From Trichoplax adhaerens (Eukaryota; Placozoa; Uniplacotomia; Trichoplacea; Trichoplacidae): a stretch of DNA of 64,000 nt. Within the stretch, counting starts at the first letter, position 1, and every line of letters begins with the position of its first letter. Positions 28,992 through 40,959 of this stretch are shown here, piece after piece. The translations under genes and the position numbers were made by a program. The notes under the pieces are model-generated. The model was given only the letters and a program-made list of their open reading frames with translations. It did no database searches and was not told the origin of the DNA. The stretch lies in NCBI RefSeq assembly GCF_000150275.1, contig NW_002060945.1:4023230-4087229 (forward strand), in the 5' to 3' direction.

Positions 28992-31900
28992 TTACCCCTG
29001 TAAATGGCGTTTCATATGAAGAGCTAAATGGTCCGATCTTGAAAAGCAACGATCACAATGGGAGCATTTAAATGGCTTGGCTCCAGTCTAAGTAAATAAG
29101 AGCATGATGTTTAGGAATACAATAACAAAAATCATCGCAACCCTCAATGTTAAAAATATTACAAACAAGACAATTAATTTGTGTCTTTATGATATTTCAA
29201 TTCATTTAAAGATAAATGCTGTAAGCTAATAAAATATACTGTCATGTCAAGTACCTGAATTTAATATCGTTATGGTATAGTTACTGTCTTTATAATTTTG
29301 TTTAATAATTAGATAACCGAATTTTCGGTTTCAGCTAGATTAGAAACGAATGTAATAACAGCACGATATTACTTTCGTAAAAATTTTGCTCCGTATCCTA
29401 TACGTAATTACCTTTCGATTGACATAAATCATATACATATCCAATTTCTACTAAGTAATTACATCGCTGTTTACTTTGTTTATCGTAGCATATGTCGTAA
29501 AATTATTGCACATATTCTGTGATATCATATCATTGACGGAAATGTCTATAAGAAATATTGTCGTAAAGATGTTGAAGTTTTTATTTATGTTTGATGTAAC
29601 ATAATCTCATATTGCATTACGGAATACAATGTTGTCTCTTAGTCAAGTATAAACCAAAATTCATCACTATAATAAAATCTACAGTGATTTGGTTCACCAT
29701 TTCTGATATCGTTGATCATGCAGTCATGCGTATACAAAATTTCATTTATTATGGGTGAATGATAACGTCAACTATGAAAATAACCGTGATTTATTATATA
29801 ATTATCGATTCCAAAGTGTGTTCACGATGATCAATCCAGCATTTCACGTACAGGTTACGCAAATAGATGACATGCAATTGCTTACATGATCAATTTAAGT
29901 TGTTATGGGATTGTAAAAAGACTATAGTCCTATTTTATTATGTTATTCGAATTTATAGGAGTTAAAATAAATTATTTTCGGAACGTTATACTCGTATTCG
30001 TTAGTATTATTAACTAAGAAATCAAAAAGTTAATGTACATAAATTGTTAACTCACTGATTTACGGTATCAAATAATTTCTGTTTGGATTAAATTGGGCAT
30101 TTTCAATTATTTCTTACTTTGATCATCGTTTACTTAACGACATAGACAATTTTTCATGCGACGTCTTACCAATCCCGTACTACCGACCCTAGATTCTCAA
30201 CTCACGCACATACGTTGCAAAACGACCCGACCAATCTTATAGCTTAAATTGTAATTTTGTTACAATTTGATTCTTTGATGTCGATTATACTATAGTATTA
30301 TCTATATTACATTCCGAAGAACATGAGTACGTTCAAAAGTAACATGATCTATAATATACCTATCTATGTCGGATTAGTAATTACTGTACATTCTTGAAAA
30401 TCTCTACTAATTTTTTTATTCTATGTTGTCAAAATTTTCACATCAGCTACTGTCGGTCTGATAAGAAGCCGTCTTAACATTCTTTGAATATCCATCTTTT
30501 TAGCACGTTTCATTATCAAATTTATAAACTGCCGTATTAAATTGTCTTTGACATAGTAAACTACGGGTAAAATTTAATTTCATGACTGACAGCTGATATA
30601 TTACTAATATTTTATGTTACTGAAAATATTCTTATCAATCTACTTTATAATTTAATATAGAATATTTTCCTAACTAAATGTCTTAAAAGATTTTAATGAC
30701 CAAGTTAAATAACATTTTATTATATATTCTGATCTGCGCTAAGCGATAATCAAATTGCTATAGAGACTTACATGCTTGCGGTAATGGCGTGTTAATTCAT
30801 CAGATCTGGCAAATCTCCAGGGACATTCTTCCCATGGACATTTGTAAGGCTTTTCTCCCGTGTGCGTACGCTGGTGCGCTTTTAAATGTGAGCTTTTAGT
30901 ATAAACTTTACGACAACCAGAAAAATGGCAACGATGTACTCGTCTTTTAGCTTTGATGTTACCATTAACGAGATTTTTAGCATTTTTGCTCTTATTTACT
31001 TTAGTATTATTAATATTTCGATTCGTACATGATTTCGGAGTTTTAGAAGGGCGAGATGGGGTTGTACTAGTTAAAGTATTAGTACTGACAACATTTTTTC
31101 GTGTATTGGATACATTAACGGAATTAATGTTATTAGTTTTAGAACCTGAACTACGACTTGATTTTTGCTGCTGATTAGTAGATGGTTGTTTACTAATAGC
31201 TTTAGCTTTGATCTCTGGTGATGATGGAGGTGTAGGTGGTAAAGATGATTTGCGTTTGTTATTCAATGTTTTTTGTTGCTGCGTTTTACCTTTTTCCAAT
31301 AACGCTGGTAAAATATATTCTGTTGCTTTTGTGTTAACTTGTTTAACTTGTTGCTGCATCTGGCTAAGATCAAATCGAAACGGATTGCCATCTTGACAGC
31401 TATTAGCTGAAGGTGGTGGACTTAACTCAGCGGTTATTAATTTCACATCTTTATCAATCAAGTAATGATTAGTAGCAGCTGTTATTGCTGTTGTAACTGC
31501 TGTTGATGCTAGTGTAGTTGTTGCAGTTGAAAATTGGTCTCTTGTAACTAATGGATACTCCATGCAACCTTCCCAGTTTGCACTGTTGTAACCACAGTTG
31601 TCGGTATAATAAGGTTCAGAATTGATATAGCGTTCAACCTCTAACTTAATCTATGAAACAAAAGAATCCCATACTAAAAATCGATTTCTTACTAATATCA
31701 AATCATGATCAATTTACAATTTCTTTTACGAGTAAAGTTATACATTACTAAAAATACCTAAAACGACGCATTAAAAGTCTTAACATTTAGCCTTAATGCT
31801 AATTTAAACATTTCTATTTAATTTAATCAAAATTTTTTTCATCAATCAAAGATCATACCGTAAATAACTATCTCCATATTAAATCTATTATAATTACTAA

Positions 31901-33540
31901 TGGTTTATCCTAATCGTGCCTATTGTCGTATATTTTTATTAAAGTAATTTCATTTAGTATACAGATTAAAAGTAGTAATCGCTAAGATAACCTGTCTTGC
32001 AATTCACAGCAAGTATGGATATCGTACTTGTCTACCAATCTTTTTAATAACATGTCGTTCGACAATGTATTTGAAGATTTTAATTAATCGTATTATAATT
32101 AATACAGAAAAAACATTTACTGAACAGAACAGGGTAAAACAAGAAGTGTAAAAAACAATGTGTTGGTAAACGTTATCGATATTGAAATGGTTCATTTGCA
32201 ACATAGATATTATCAGAAATCAATCGTTTACTGAATGGAATTGAGTAAAACAGGAAGGGCAAAAACAATGAGTTAGCAAGGGTTAATCATTCTGAAATAG
32301 TGGAAATGCAACTTAGATATTATCAGGCATTATCATAATCTCATTTTCGGGTTATTTGACATTAACATATTAATTTTTCTAATACAGTATCACTTCTTTT
32401 TCTCCCAGCGATGTATACTGTCAGAATTGATTAAATTGAAAAGTTCCTCAAAGTATAAAAGTGACTGCTAGTATGAAGATATTGTCACATTCTCATTTAA
32501 CTAGCGCGATCTACTGTGCATCTATAAAATCTAAGCGAAATAGCAATCGGCATTAGTCGCTACAGAGAAATTTCCATGTCAAGGTTATGGAACTTCAATA
32601 GAATCCCTTTCTTGATGCAATCAATGTATAAACTATTCTCGAATGACTACCATATTTAGAGTAGATAATGGAATATATTTAATTATTACAATGCTGAAGT
32701 AGGCAATTCGTACAATAGATCTACAGGTTGATTCAAAAGGACGTACAGCCCAATTGGATATCATATTCAATAGCTATTATCGATTAATAAGGTAAAGTAA
32801 TCACGGCATATATACGTCCAAAGATGATGATGATGATATCTGTATAGCTAAATATTAAAATGATGCTTGATTAAATAGATGGAAACATTTCAATTTTCTG
32901 ACAAGAATATCAACTTCTTATTACAAGAGAATAGGTCTGATGAGTCTGTCATTGGGAGCACGAATGCCATAGTCGCAGTTTTTCTTCAATTTTTAAAATT
33001 AATAATAAACAAGTGCTTGTCCCTTTAAACTATCATAATTTTATAGATACCGTAAAATTGCTTAAAACTTGTACTGTAATGATTTTATGCATAATAAACA
33101 GGATTGACCGTAACATATATACGTTCGTATTCTGTCTTCAATATTAGTGTATAAAGAAAATTTCGTTGGATACTACACTTAAAGTTTTATTATTGCAATA
33201 TATTCGGCAGGAATAATTATACTGTCACACTAAATAACAACACGACTTGTGCTAAAGATTATGTATTATGATGTTAATGAAATATGTTTATCAAGTAATC
33301 GTATCAAAAGTCACAGTAATAAAATCAGTTGACGAAGAAAATCGATTAGTGACTAAGGGCAAAAATGAAAATTATACTAACTTGTTGCCAATCTTCTTCC
33401 AAGGTTGGTAGTGTATAGAAGAAACCATTATCGTTATGCAATTGCTCATGAAAATACTCGCTAGCACAACTAGAGCCAAGACTACTATTAGCATAATCCA
33501 ACGTAGCCATCACAGAAGCAGATTCCAAATTACTCGACAT
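28992..33540 (-). CDS. KLF6/7: Krueppel-like factor of the KLF6/7 (Drosophila luna) group
   Basis: Nuclear DNA-binding transcription factor of the GC/CACCC-box class. Three coding exons: 33382-33540, 30772-31650 and 28992-29087. Both introns (1,731 and 1,684 bp) are GT-AG and phase 0, giving a protein of about 377 residues. Three C2H2 fingers lie at roughly 294-316, 324-346 and 354-374. Finger 1 reads [20 protein letters not shown], finger 2 ends [13 protein letters not shown], and the exon-3 finger reads [20 protein letters not shown]; all are diagnostic of KLFs. The KLF6/7 assignment rests on an N-terminal motif split by intron 1 ([10 protein letters not shown], then [13 protein letters not shown]), which matches the vertebrate LPSLEEYWQQ...LELERYLQSEP motif, and on a shared TPPSSPE motif at about 193-199. 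The middle is rich in Ser/Thr/Asn/Lys. The start is the first in-frame ATG, with an in-frame TGA 30 bp upstream. The chain ends three residues after the last finger histidine, as is typical of the family. Confidence 0.95.
32116..32327. repeat. Diverged tandem duplication, about 111-bp unit, two copies
   Basis: Copy 1 begins TTTACTGAACAG near 32116 and copy 2 begins TTTACTGAATGG near 32227. Both run through a GTAAAACA(A/G)GAAG segment and end with AGATATTATCAG. The repeat lies inside intron 1 of the KLF gene. No coding content was seen. Confidence 0.75.
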
Positions 33541-36500
33541 CGGATAACGTGTACCAAACAAATTTCGTCAAAAGAAATAATACTAAAATATAAGTATATG
33601 AAAAATGGATTATAGATTAATACCGGCTAAAGTTTAATTACTGTACGCAACTATTTGTAACCAGTAAAATATTATTTTAAAAAATTTTTTTAATTGCCAT
33701 TCTAAGTATTATTGTTTTGAAACTGCCTATAATTTTAATATGGACAACCTGAAAATCAAGATTATAAATACTCCTCTTACTTTAATTCAAATAATTTGCT
33801 TACCTTAAATGAATTTAATGATGGCTAAATGAATTAAGTATCAACTCAATGCGGATAATCGAGTATTTCAAGGCCTTTTTTATCGTAAACTTCTACGGAT
33901 TGCAAACGATAATAAAACTACCGATAAGACCGAGGAGATCGGAGATGATCTGGCAACAGACTACACCAAGCGTTGATCAAACTATTTACTTATCAAAAAT
34001 TACCATATAGCAAATGAAGGCAACTCAATGAAGAACTTAGGATTGCATGTTGTTCGAAAATAGATGGTATCATATATATTGGATACTGGTACTGTTTATG
34101 TAGAAAATGTAGCTAAAAAGATAATATTAAATTAGATCGATGGTTTATGTATGCAGTTGGTGTTGAATTAGATTATTATTGGTTAAAAACTGGCAATTTA
34201 AGTCGACTGCGCAATGGGAAATGAAGGTGGGTGGTCAATGTTAAGAATAGAGTAGGAGGGTATCTTGAAAATCAAACATTAACCTCTATAAAGGAAAGAT
34301 GCCTGAAATCTGACTTTTATTTAAACGACACGGAATAAATTAATACCCCCTCTACTTGATTGTTTTTGCTCAACCCACTCTTCACACACATCTAATCTCT
34401 CATTGGTTTTAGTAATTATATATAAAAGATATGTCAATGGTATAAAATGTCAATCATTATTTTTTATTTAACTATTTGGTCTACGCTATTTAAGTTTGGA
34501 CATTCCTCAATCGTTGCCCAATATATCGTCAAAAGTTTCATCGGTGCTATTTATTCCTGAGAAAGATAGAGACATGTATTCCTTATTAGAGAATAAATTC
34601 GATTAGATATTATATCCTATAAAATTATCAAGACGGGAAAATTTCTCGTTGACCATTGTCATAATGGTCTATACGGTAAGAAATTAAAGAATAAAAAAAG
34701 TGAATATTAAATTAAAATAATATGATGATAACAATAACTAACTGAGGATACAGAAAATCATCTACCGATAGATCAGCAGAAAGAAAGAGGAGGAGACTAG
34801 GCCACATGAGTCAATCTATACCTGATGCAGTATTGATTGATTTTACCAATAAAGGTAATAAATCAATTAAATGTCTTGGTCCAATGACGTGAGGAGGAAT
34901 CAACTTTTGATCCATTGATTGTTCTTCCAATTATTATTGACAGGATGATCACTCTTGGGCATCTGCCTGGTTACCCATTAGATTGATTTAGGACCCAACT
35001 GTGATATGATTGACATAAAATCTGCATATTTAAATTCTGACTAATATTCAATTCAATAAAATTGTCGATAGAAGAAAGTTTGTAACCAAAATTTCTTATT
35101 GGTTAGACAGTTTACTCTATTTTATTGACATACTTCTTTGTGTCAACTATTTCTACTATCGCATTATTTTTTTTACCTTAAGATATATTGGTCTTTACTT
35201 TATCGAGTGAAGCTATGTTAATTTATGAGCTGTTTTATCAGAATTCCGTTTCCTTGATCACAATATTAATCGATTATCGAATCTACTAATAAATTGATTT
35301 CATCACTTAAGTTCTAAAGAATTCGTAATTTATCTATAGCCTAGCTATTAGTTAAAATGTAAGAAATTCCTTTTTTGAAACAGTCAACAGATTTATTAGT
35401 CATATTTCAATAACTTATCATGGGTAAAAATGAATTGGTGCAGTATGAGATTTAGTATTTATTCTTACTTGTAAGTACTTCCTGCATGGTAATGGCTAAT
35501 AAACTAAAATATGAAGTGATTGCAATCCAATTTTGTTAAATAATTAGCAATATTTCATAGTAAACAAATCTTTGTAAGTTATAAAGTAATGTTAAAATTA
35601 ACTACAAATCTCACTACTAAATGAAGAATGAGGTAATGTATCTTATATTACTTATTTTTAGTAAGATCAAAAATTAACTTCCTGTTGCTGCATATAATAA
35701 AAAGATGATGCAGCTCTACTTTCAGGTCAGAATTAATCGGAACGACTATCGGCACTAAGATGAACTCAGTCAAATAACTGGTCTAGATAACAAGCAAGAA
35801 AATTGAATTACTAAACCATACTACGTTATATTATAATGTAATTAATTTTCTTTCTTCTATATTATCCCTTGGAACTAATTATAAGGGTAAATAGCTTTGA
35901 TAAGCTGCTATATAAAACGATAAAATCGGAATTAAAGCAACATAGCGGAGCTATAAAAGTGATTAGTTCTTAACATACTCCTTTTGCCTTATTCAGCTAA
36001 TTATTGAAACATAGGATTGTAAGTGTACAGAAAATTTTATTAAAATAGTTAATAGTAAATTTATGTAGTAAAACTATAAAACAACATATTGGCTACAATA
36101 GACATCTCCAATAGAGCTATTGTCCTATGATCGTTCGTAGATGATGTTACTATTTATTTCCTTATATTTTGGACCACGATAAATACAGCGAATATTATAC
36201 AAGTGTTAAATTTAGAAAGATTAACTAGAAATTTCTGGTAGTTGCAATTTACTTAATCGCAAAGGATAAGATACGGGGAATGATAGCTGATATGAATGTT
36301 ATTTCTAGTACGCAATTAATTTGAGAACACTGTGAGGAAGATGACAATAAACAAGAATTCATGCAGTATCCATTTGTATTCAAAGCTACCTTTGAGTGTT
36401 TCTAATAATCGCTTCACGAAATAATATAACTCATTCGATTGATTAATTATCAATCAAGTATATGCCATAATAATTATAAGTCTCCTTTGCTGTTAACTTC

Positions 36501-39500
36501 TCTATTCCCTTTTCGATTACTATGATGTTTTAAAAATAAAGTTTTATTTCAGGGAAGAAAACTGCTGTTACCAAGATATGTAGCCACTTCTAGACTTGAC
36601 TATTAGTAATTTTTATTATTTTAAATATTCAAAATAAATACATTTAGAAATTATACAGCGCCGTGCCATATTCTAGTTGCTATAGACTCAGCTTTATTGT
36701 GAAGAAGAGACAAGATGAAAAAGATCTATTCAATATTTTGCAAAGAATAATTTAAAGCCTTAATAATACCTATTTCAGTCCCACAAGATTTCATTTAATA
36801 TTAAACCGAATTTTAAACTCAACTATCTCATTTAAAGTTCGTATTTCGAAATAATTACACGTCTTAGCAGAACAATATGGCTTTTACAATAACTCAGCAT
36901 CCCAGAAGCTGGTCGTAGAAGACCGTCTACATCGATAAATAATTCTAATTTACCTGCTGTGGCACATTATATCAAAAATGGCTGAATAGATTCTTTTTCA
37001 TCTATCATTCTACCATTCTTCTAACATTTTTGCCTCTATTTAGTATAAAATTGTGAATGCAATTAGATATTATATTGCTAAATGCAAACCTTATTTTCGA
37101 TAAATTTTTTATCGTATAAATATGGCAATTATAAATGATCTAAATTTACAATAATCTCTTAGAATCGGAATTTAATAAATCGTGGTAACATGCAAGTAGA
37201 ATGTCTCAATGCTAGTTTCAAAAAGATAGTGAACCATTCCAAGCAATCAATAACATCGTCAACAAATAGCACAATCAATTACGGTTTATAATTTACCGGA
37301 TTATAAAAGAACGAGAATTTAGTCTGCCAGATGTAAACAGTCATTGGCCTCCAGCTAATTTCTCCTTATTGAAATTAACCCGTTTTTCCAAGAGAAAATA
37401 ATAATAAATTGTATTATCTAGACAGCCATTCTTCTGTTCTCTCAACTGGTGGTCGCATCAATTATTTCTATTTTATCTCATAGTTGGCTGTAACCACTTA
37501 AAAAAGAAACCGTTACTATATGATTGCTAAAATCTAATTAAGATAAAACGTAAAATTCCCAAAATTCCTGCGTATTTTCATGACTTCTTACTGTACGACA
37601 GCCTTAAATAATTACGAATAGCTATCGGGCCAAATCATATGATGTAAAGAAACAAAATAGAACTCTCAATAATTTGCTATAAATATTATTTTTATGATTT
37701 AGGTATAAACAGTTCTACTGAGCTAGTCAAATATAGTTAATAATGACGCATATCAATACTTAGTATAGCAGCAATTTTTATTCATATGTGAAGCAGTATG
37801 TTCAGAATACATTTATAGCAGTTGCAAAGTAAATAACGATAACATTATAATATTATACCTGCAGTTTATTGGAGTATTGAAAGCGTATATTAGAATCCTA
37901 CTGAAAATTATAATACAATTTTTAGGATAATTAAAGTCATAAAGAATTTCATTCTAGTCTTCTAGACTGATTGTCCACTTCATGGGCTAGAAAGTTTAAG
38001 TTTTATCTTACGGGATTGATTTTAAGTATCCTAAATGTCGAGTAAAGAAAACAGTAGAATTTGCAGCTATCATCTACATTTAGTTACTAGAATATAAAAT
38101 TACGGTAATGATTACTACGCCTTGCGAATTAAATTCTAATAAACTTATAATTGAAGTCTCACTACTAAAGCATATAATAATTCAGAATTGCTTCTCGATT
38201 ACAAACTAAGTAAAGGAAAGCAACCACCAAGTAAAACTCTCTTAAGTGAAAGTTTAAAATACTGGAACTTAATAAGGAATTTAGATATTAGATACGTCAA
38301 ATCCGGCTATGAGTACGATGGACTAAGAACATGATCCGAAATTAATTTAACGATTGACAACAATGTAAGCTTTGGTAAACCAGAGTATGAGTACAATTAA
38401 ATATGAATGTGCCTTCCAAACTTACTTAATGATTGGTAGCAATATGAGTAATCTTATCATATATTGTGATTGAGTAAAGTAAATTTACATAGCACAAGGA
38501 TGGAAGTATTATGAAGTAATCGTAATCGTCACGCTTACGAAAGCATGCTGTTACGGTGTTACATTATCGTTAGGGATAGTTTAATAGCACAGTAATAGCT
38601 AATAAATAGTCTTACTATCTACTCATTTCAAGCAGAAGTCATAAGTTGACAAGATGGGATTAACTTAGTAATGATCTAATTTTTTCAATAATAGTGATTA
38701 ATAAACTGAGAGTTGTAGGTAGATTAAGCGTAAGTACGAGTTTCAATATTTATATTATGATGTTTGTGGCTGTTATAATCACGATATCATAATAAAGGAC
38801 AAGTATCACAAAATGTGAATTGAAGTAATAGCTTACTTTAAGAATTGGCTAAGTACCGCATTTTTTTAGAGAATCGTTATTTGTCCCCTTTCAAGTATAT
38901 TGAAAGGATAAATTATAGAGCACTCGAACTGATTAGATACCGTATTGCATTATCTGATGCAGTCTTGCTATGATTTTTACTATTAGCAAACTGTTATTTA
39001 ATTAATGGCAGTAAAAATAGATGAGGTAACTATCCCAATTTTAAAAAGTCTAGTTCTGTAATAGGATGCTTATTTAGTATTTTCGAAGCTTTTAATCTAC
39101 ATACGAATTAAAATCTAGCTCATCTGTGACTATATGTGGTTCAGTGGTATATGCAAACCTTTTATAGGAGTATCGAAACTGAAATATCTATTATTATGAA
39201 TCGATAATTCCAACTCTCAGAACTCATCACCATCGCTTTGTATTACAAGTAAGTGAAATAATTTTGACTGACGTTCATTTAAAAATCCTCTAGTGCAAGT
39301 CTAACTTTAAAAGTAAGCCTTAAAGTAATGTAAATTTTTGTTTAGTTGGCGACGGAAGTGATTACATTAGTACACGGCGACTTTATTGCATATGTATAGT
39401 AGTTACAATTTTATAACGTATTTTGTAATATTTAGCTTTTTATCATACCCTTAAATAAATTATATATCCTGTAATAATCACATCATCATTTATATCAATA

Positions 39501-40514
39501 TAATCTTCTGATAGACAGTATTATACATTTAACGATATTGATAATTACAATTAATCGTATTATAGCTGATATTTGATGCTGAATAACAATATACAACGTT
39601 GTAATACATTTACAGTGTCAGATTTCTTAGTATTAGCCTATTAGGCCGTGTACGAGATTAAAATAGCAATACAAGCTCATTATACATTATTGGAAGATCT
39701 TATTTAACATATATGATACTCAGAATTGAAATGATTACATGATAGGATGTTATTAAGCTATCATTATACAGTGCTTAATATTTTATGATCATAGGATTCC
39801 TAGAAACTCTGTTTAAGAAGGGTCTAGGGCAATTTGACGCAGACAATTTACCTCTGTGCAATGTAGTAATTTAGGATGAAAACAATATCAATGTAGGTTT
39901 GATATTACCAGGGTGAATTAAACACTTTGCAGTGTTTAATCCTATACGGCGTAAAATTAATCTAATACAGTAAAGCATCTGTTTTGATATTACGAGGATA
40001 GATTTAATATTTTGCAGCGTTCAATCCCATACAGCGTCAATTTAATTTCATGCGGTAAATTGTCCGCAGTCAATTATCCGGTATCGATTCAAGAATAAGT
40101 ATGCAGAACTGCACATAGCACGCAGTATTATACCGATCTCCTCTATCCTACCATTTCAAAACTCCATATTCTCGTTAATTTAAGCGATTGAGATCAATGT
40201 TGGTTAATAAGTGTAGAGTGTCTACTTCTACGATGCTGGCAAAAGTTGCATCATTATTTTCATGGTATGAATAATTATACTGTACTGTAGATCGAGAAAT
40301 TTTGCGTAAGAAAGCAGAAGAGACTTACAGTATCAAAGTTTCAATTTCATTGTACTTTAAAGCTTAATGTACATTAGTGCTTCGTATTTCTAAGTTGACT
40401 AATGGAAGTTAAGGTAAGTTGTCATTTAGTTCATCAATTTTGAATGAAATCTCAACATTAATAAAGTAGAGTGGAGGCTGTAATATTGTTGATGTATTAA
40501 TAACGCTCTAAACA
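33541..40514. other. Gap between KLF and PRELID1, no gene seen
   Basis: The KLF and PRELID1 genes diverge from this 7 kb, so it must hold the KLF upstream region. I see no supportable exon. A string at about 34785-34805 reads RKRRRLGHM, faintly like the end of non-LTR retroelement ORF2, but it is too short to call. A two-copy 85-bp tandem repeat lies near its right end. Confidence 0.5.
39898..40068. repeat. Diverged tandem duplication, 85-bp unit, two copies
   Basis: GATATTAC anchors at 39901 and 39986. Each copy continues through a TTTGCAG(T/C)GTT(T/C)AATCC(T/C)ATAC(G/A)GCGT core about 35 bp further on. It lies roughly 900 bp upstream of the PRELID1 start. No coding potential was seen. Confidence 0.75.
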
Positions 40515-40860
40515 TGCGTACACTCCTTACAGTACACTACCGTACAACTCGGACTGCAGTACCAGTTCATGGTTGTCGTAACTACAGTACAGTACTACTG
40601 TACAGTACAGTACTGTAGGTGAAAACTAATACTGTACTGTACACAGTGCAAAGTACGTACAGTACTGTAGACTGTACAAGTGTCAAACTGCGCGTGCGTT
40701 AAATCCTGCACACTATGTGCACTGCGCACTGCGCATTTCCATAGAAAATCCACAAAGACAGCTTCGGATTACGGTACTGTAGAATGTGTATATTGCAGTA
40801 CTGTACAGTACTGTACTGTACACTGTACTGTAAGTTTGACTCTTCAACCTGCAAGTACGA
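40515..40860. repeat. Palindrome-rich CAGTACTGTA tract
   Basis: Dense runs of ACAGTACTGTAC-type words, each its own reverse complement or nearly so, cluster at 40584-40617, 40631-40672 and 40790-40835. Local GC content is well above the surroundings. Because the words are self-complementary, the segment opens frames on both strands by chance; these are not genes. It lies directly upstream of PRELID1 and could form hairpins or act in the promoter. A decayed tandem repeat is an alternative. Confidence 0.75.
40689..40735. promoter_or_regulatory. NRF1-like GCGCA elements upstream of PRELID1
   Basis: TGCGCGTGCG at 40689-40698 and TGCGCACTGCGCA at 40723-40735 resemble the NRF1 palindrome YGCGCAYGCGCR; the second has one extra base between the half sites. 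NRF1 is an established activator of nuclear genes for mitochondrial proteins, and PRELID1 starts 225 bp downstream. Binding is inferred from the match and the context only. Confidence 0.4.
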
Positions 40861-40959
40861 CTGCTCAGTGCACACTGCACACCTTTGCACATACCCTCTC
40901 GCCATCGCACGTTACCTAGGACATCTTTTTGATCAACCTTGTTATTCTCATGTAACAAC

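Noticed and set aside
34785-34830. RKRRRLGHM string resembling the end of a non-LTR ORF2
   Set aside because: Too short, and no neighbouring RT or endonuclease sequence.
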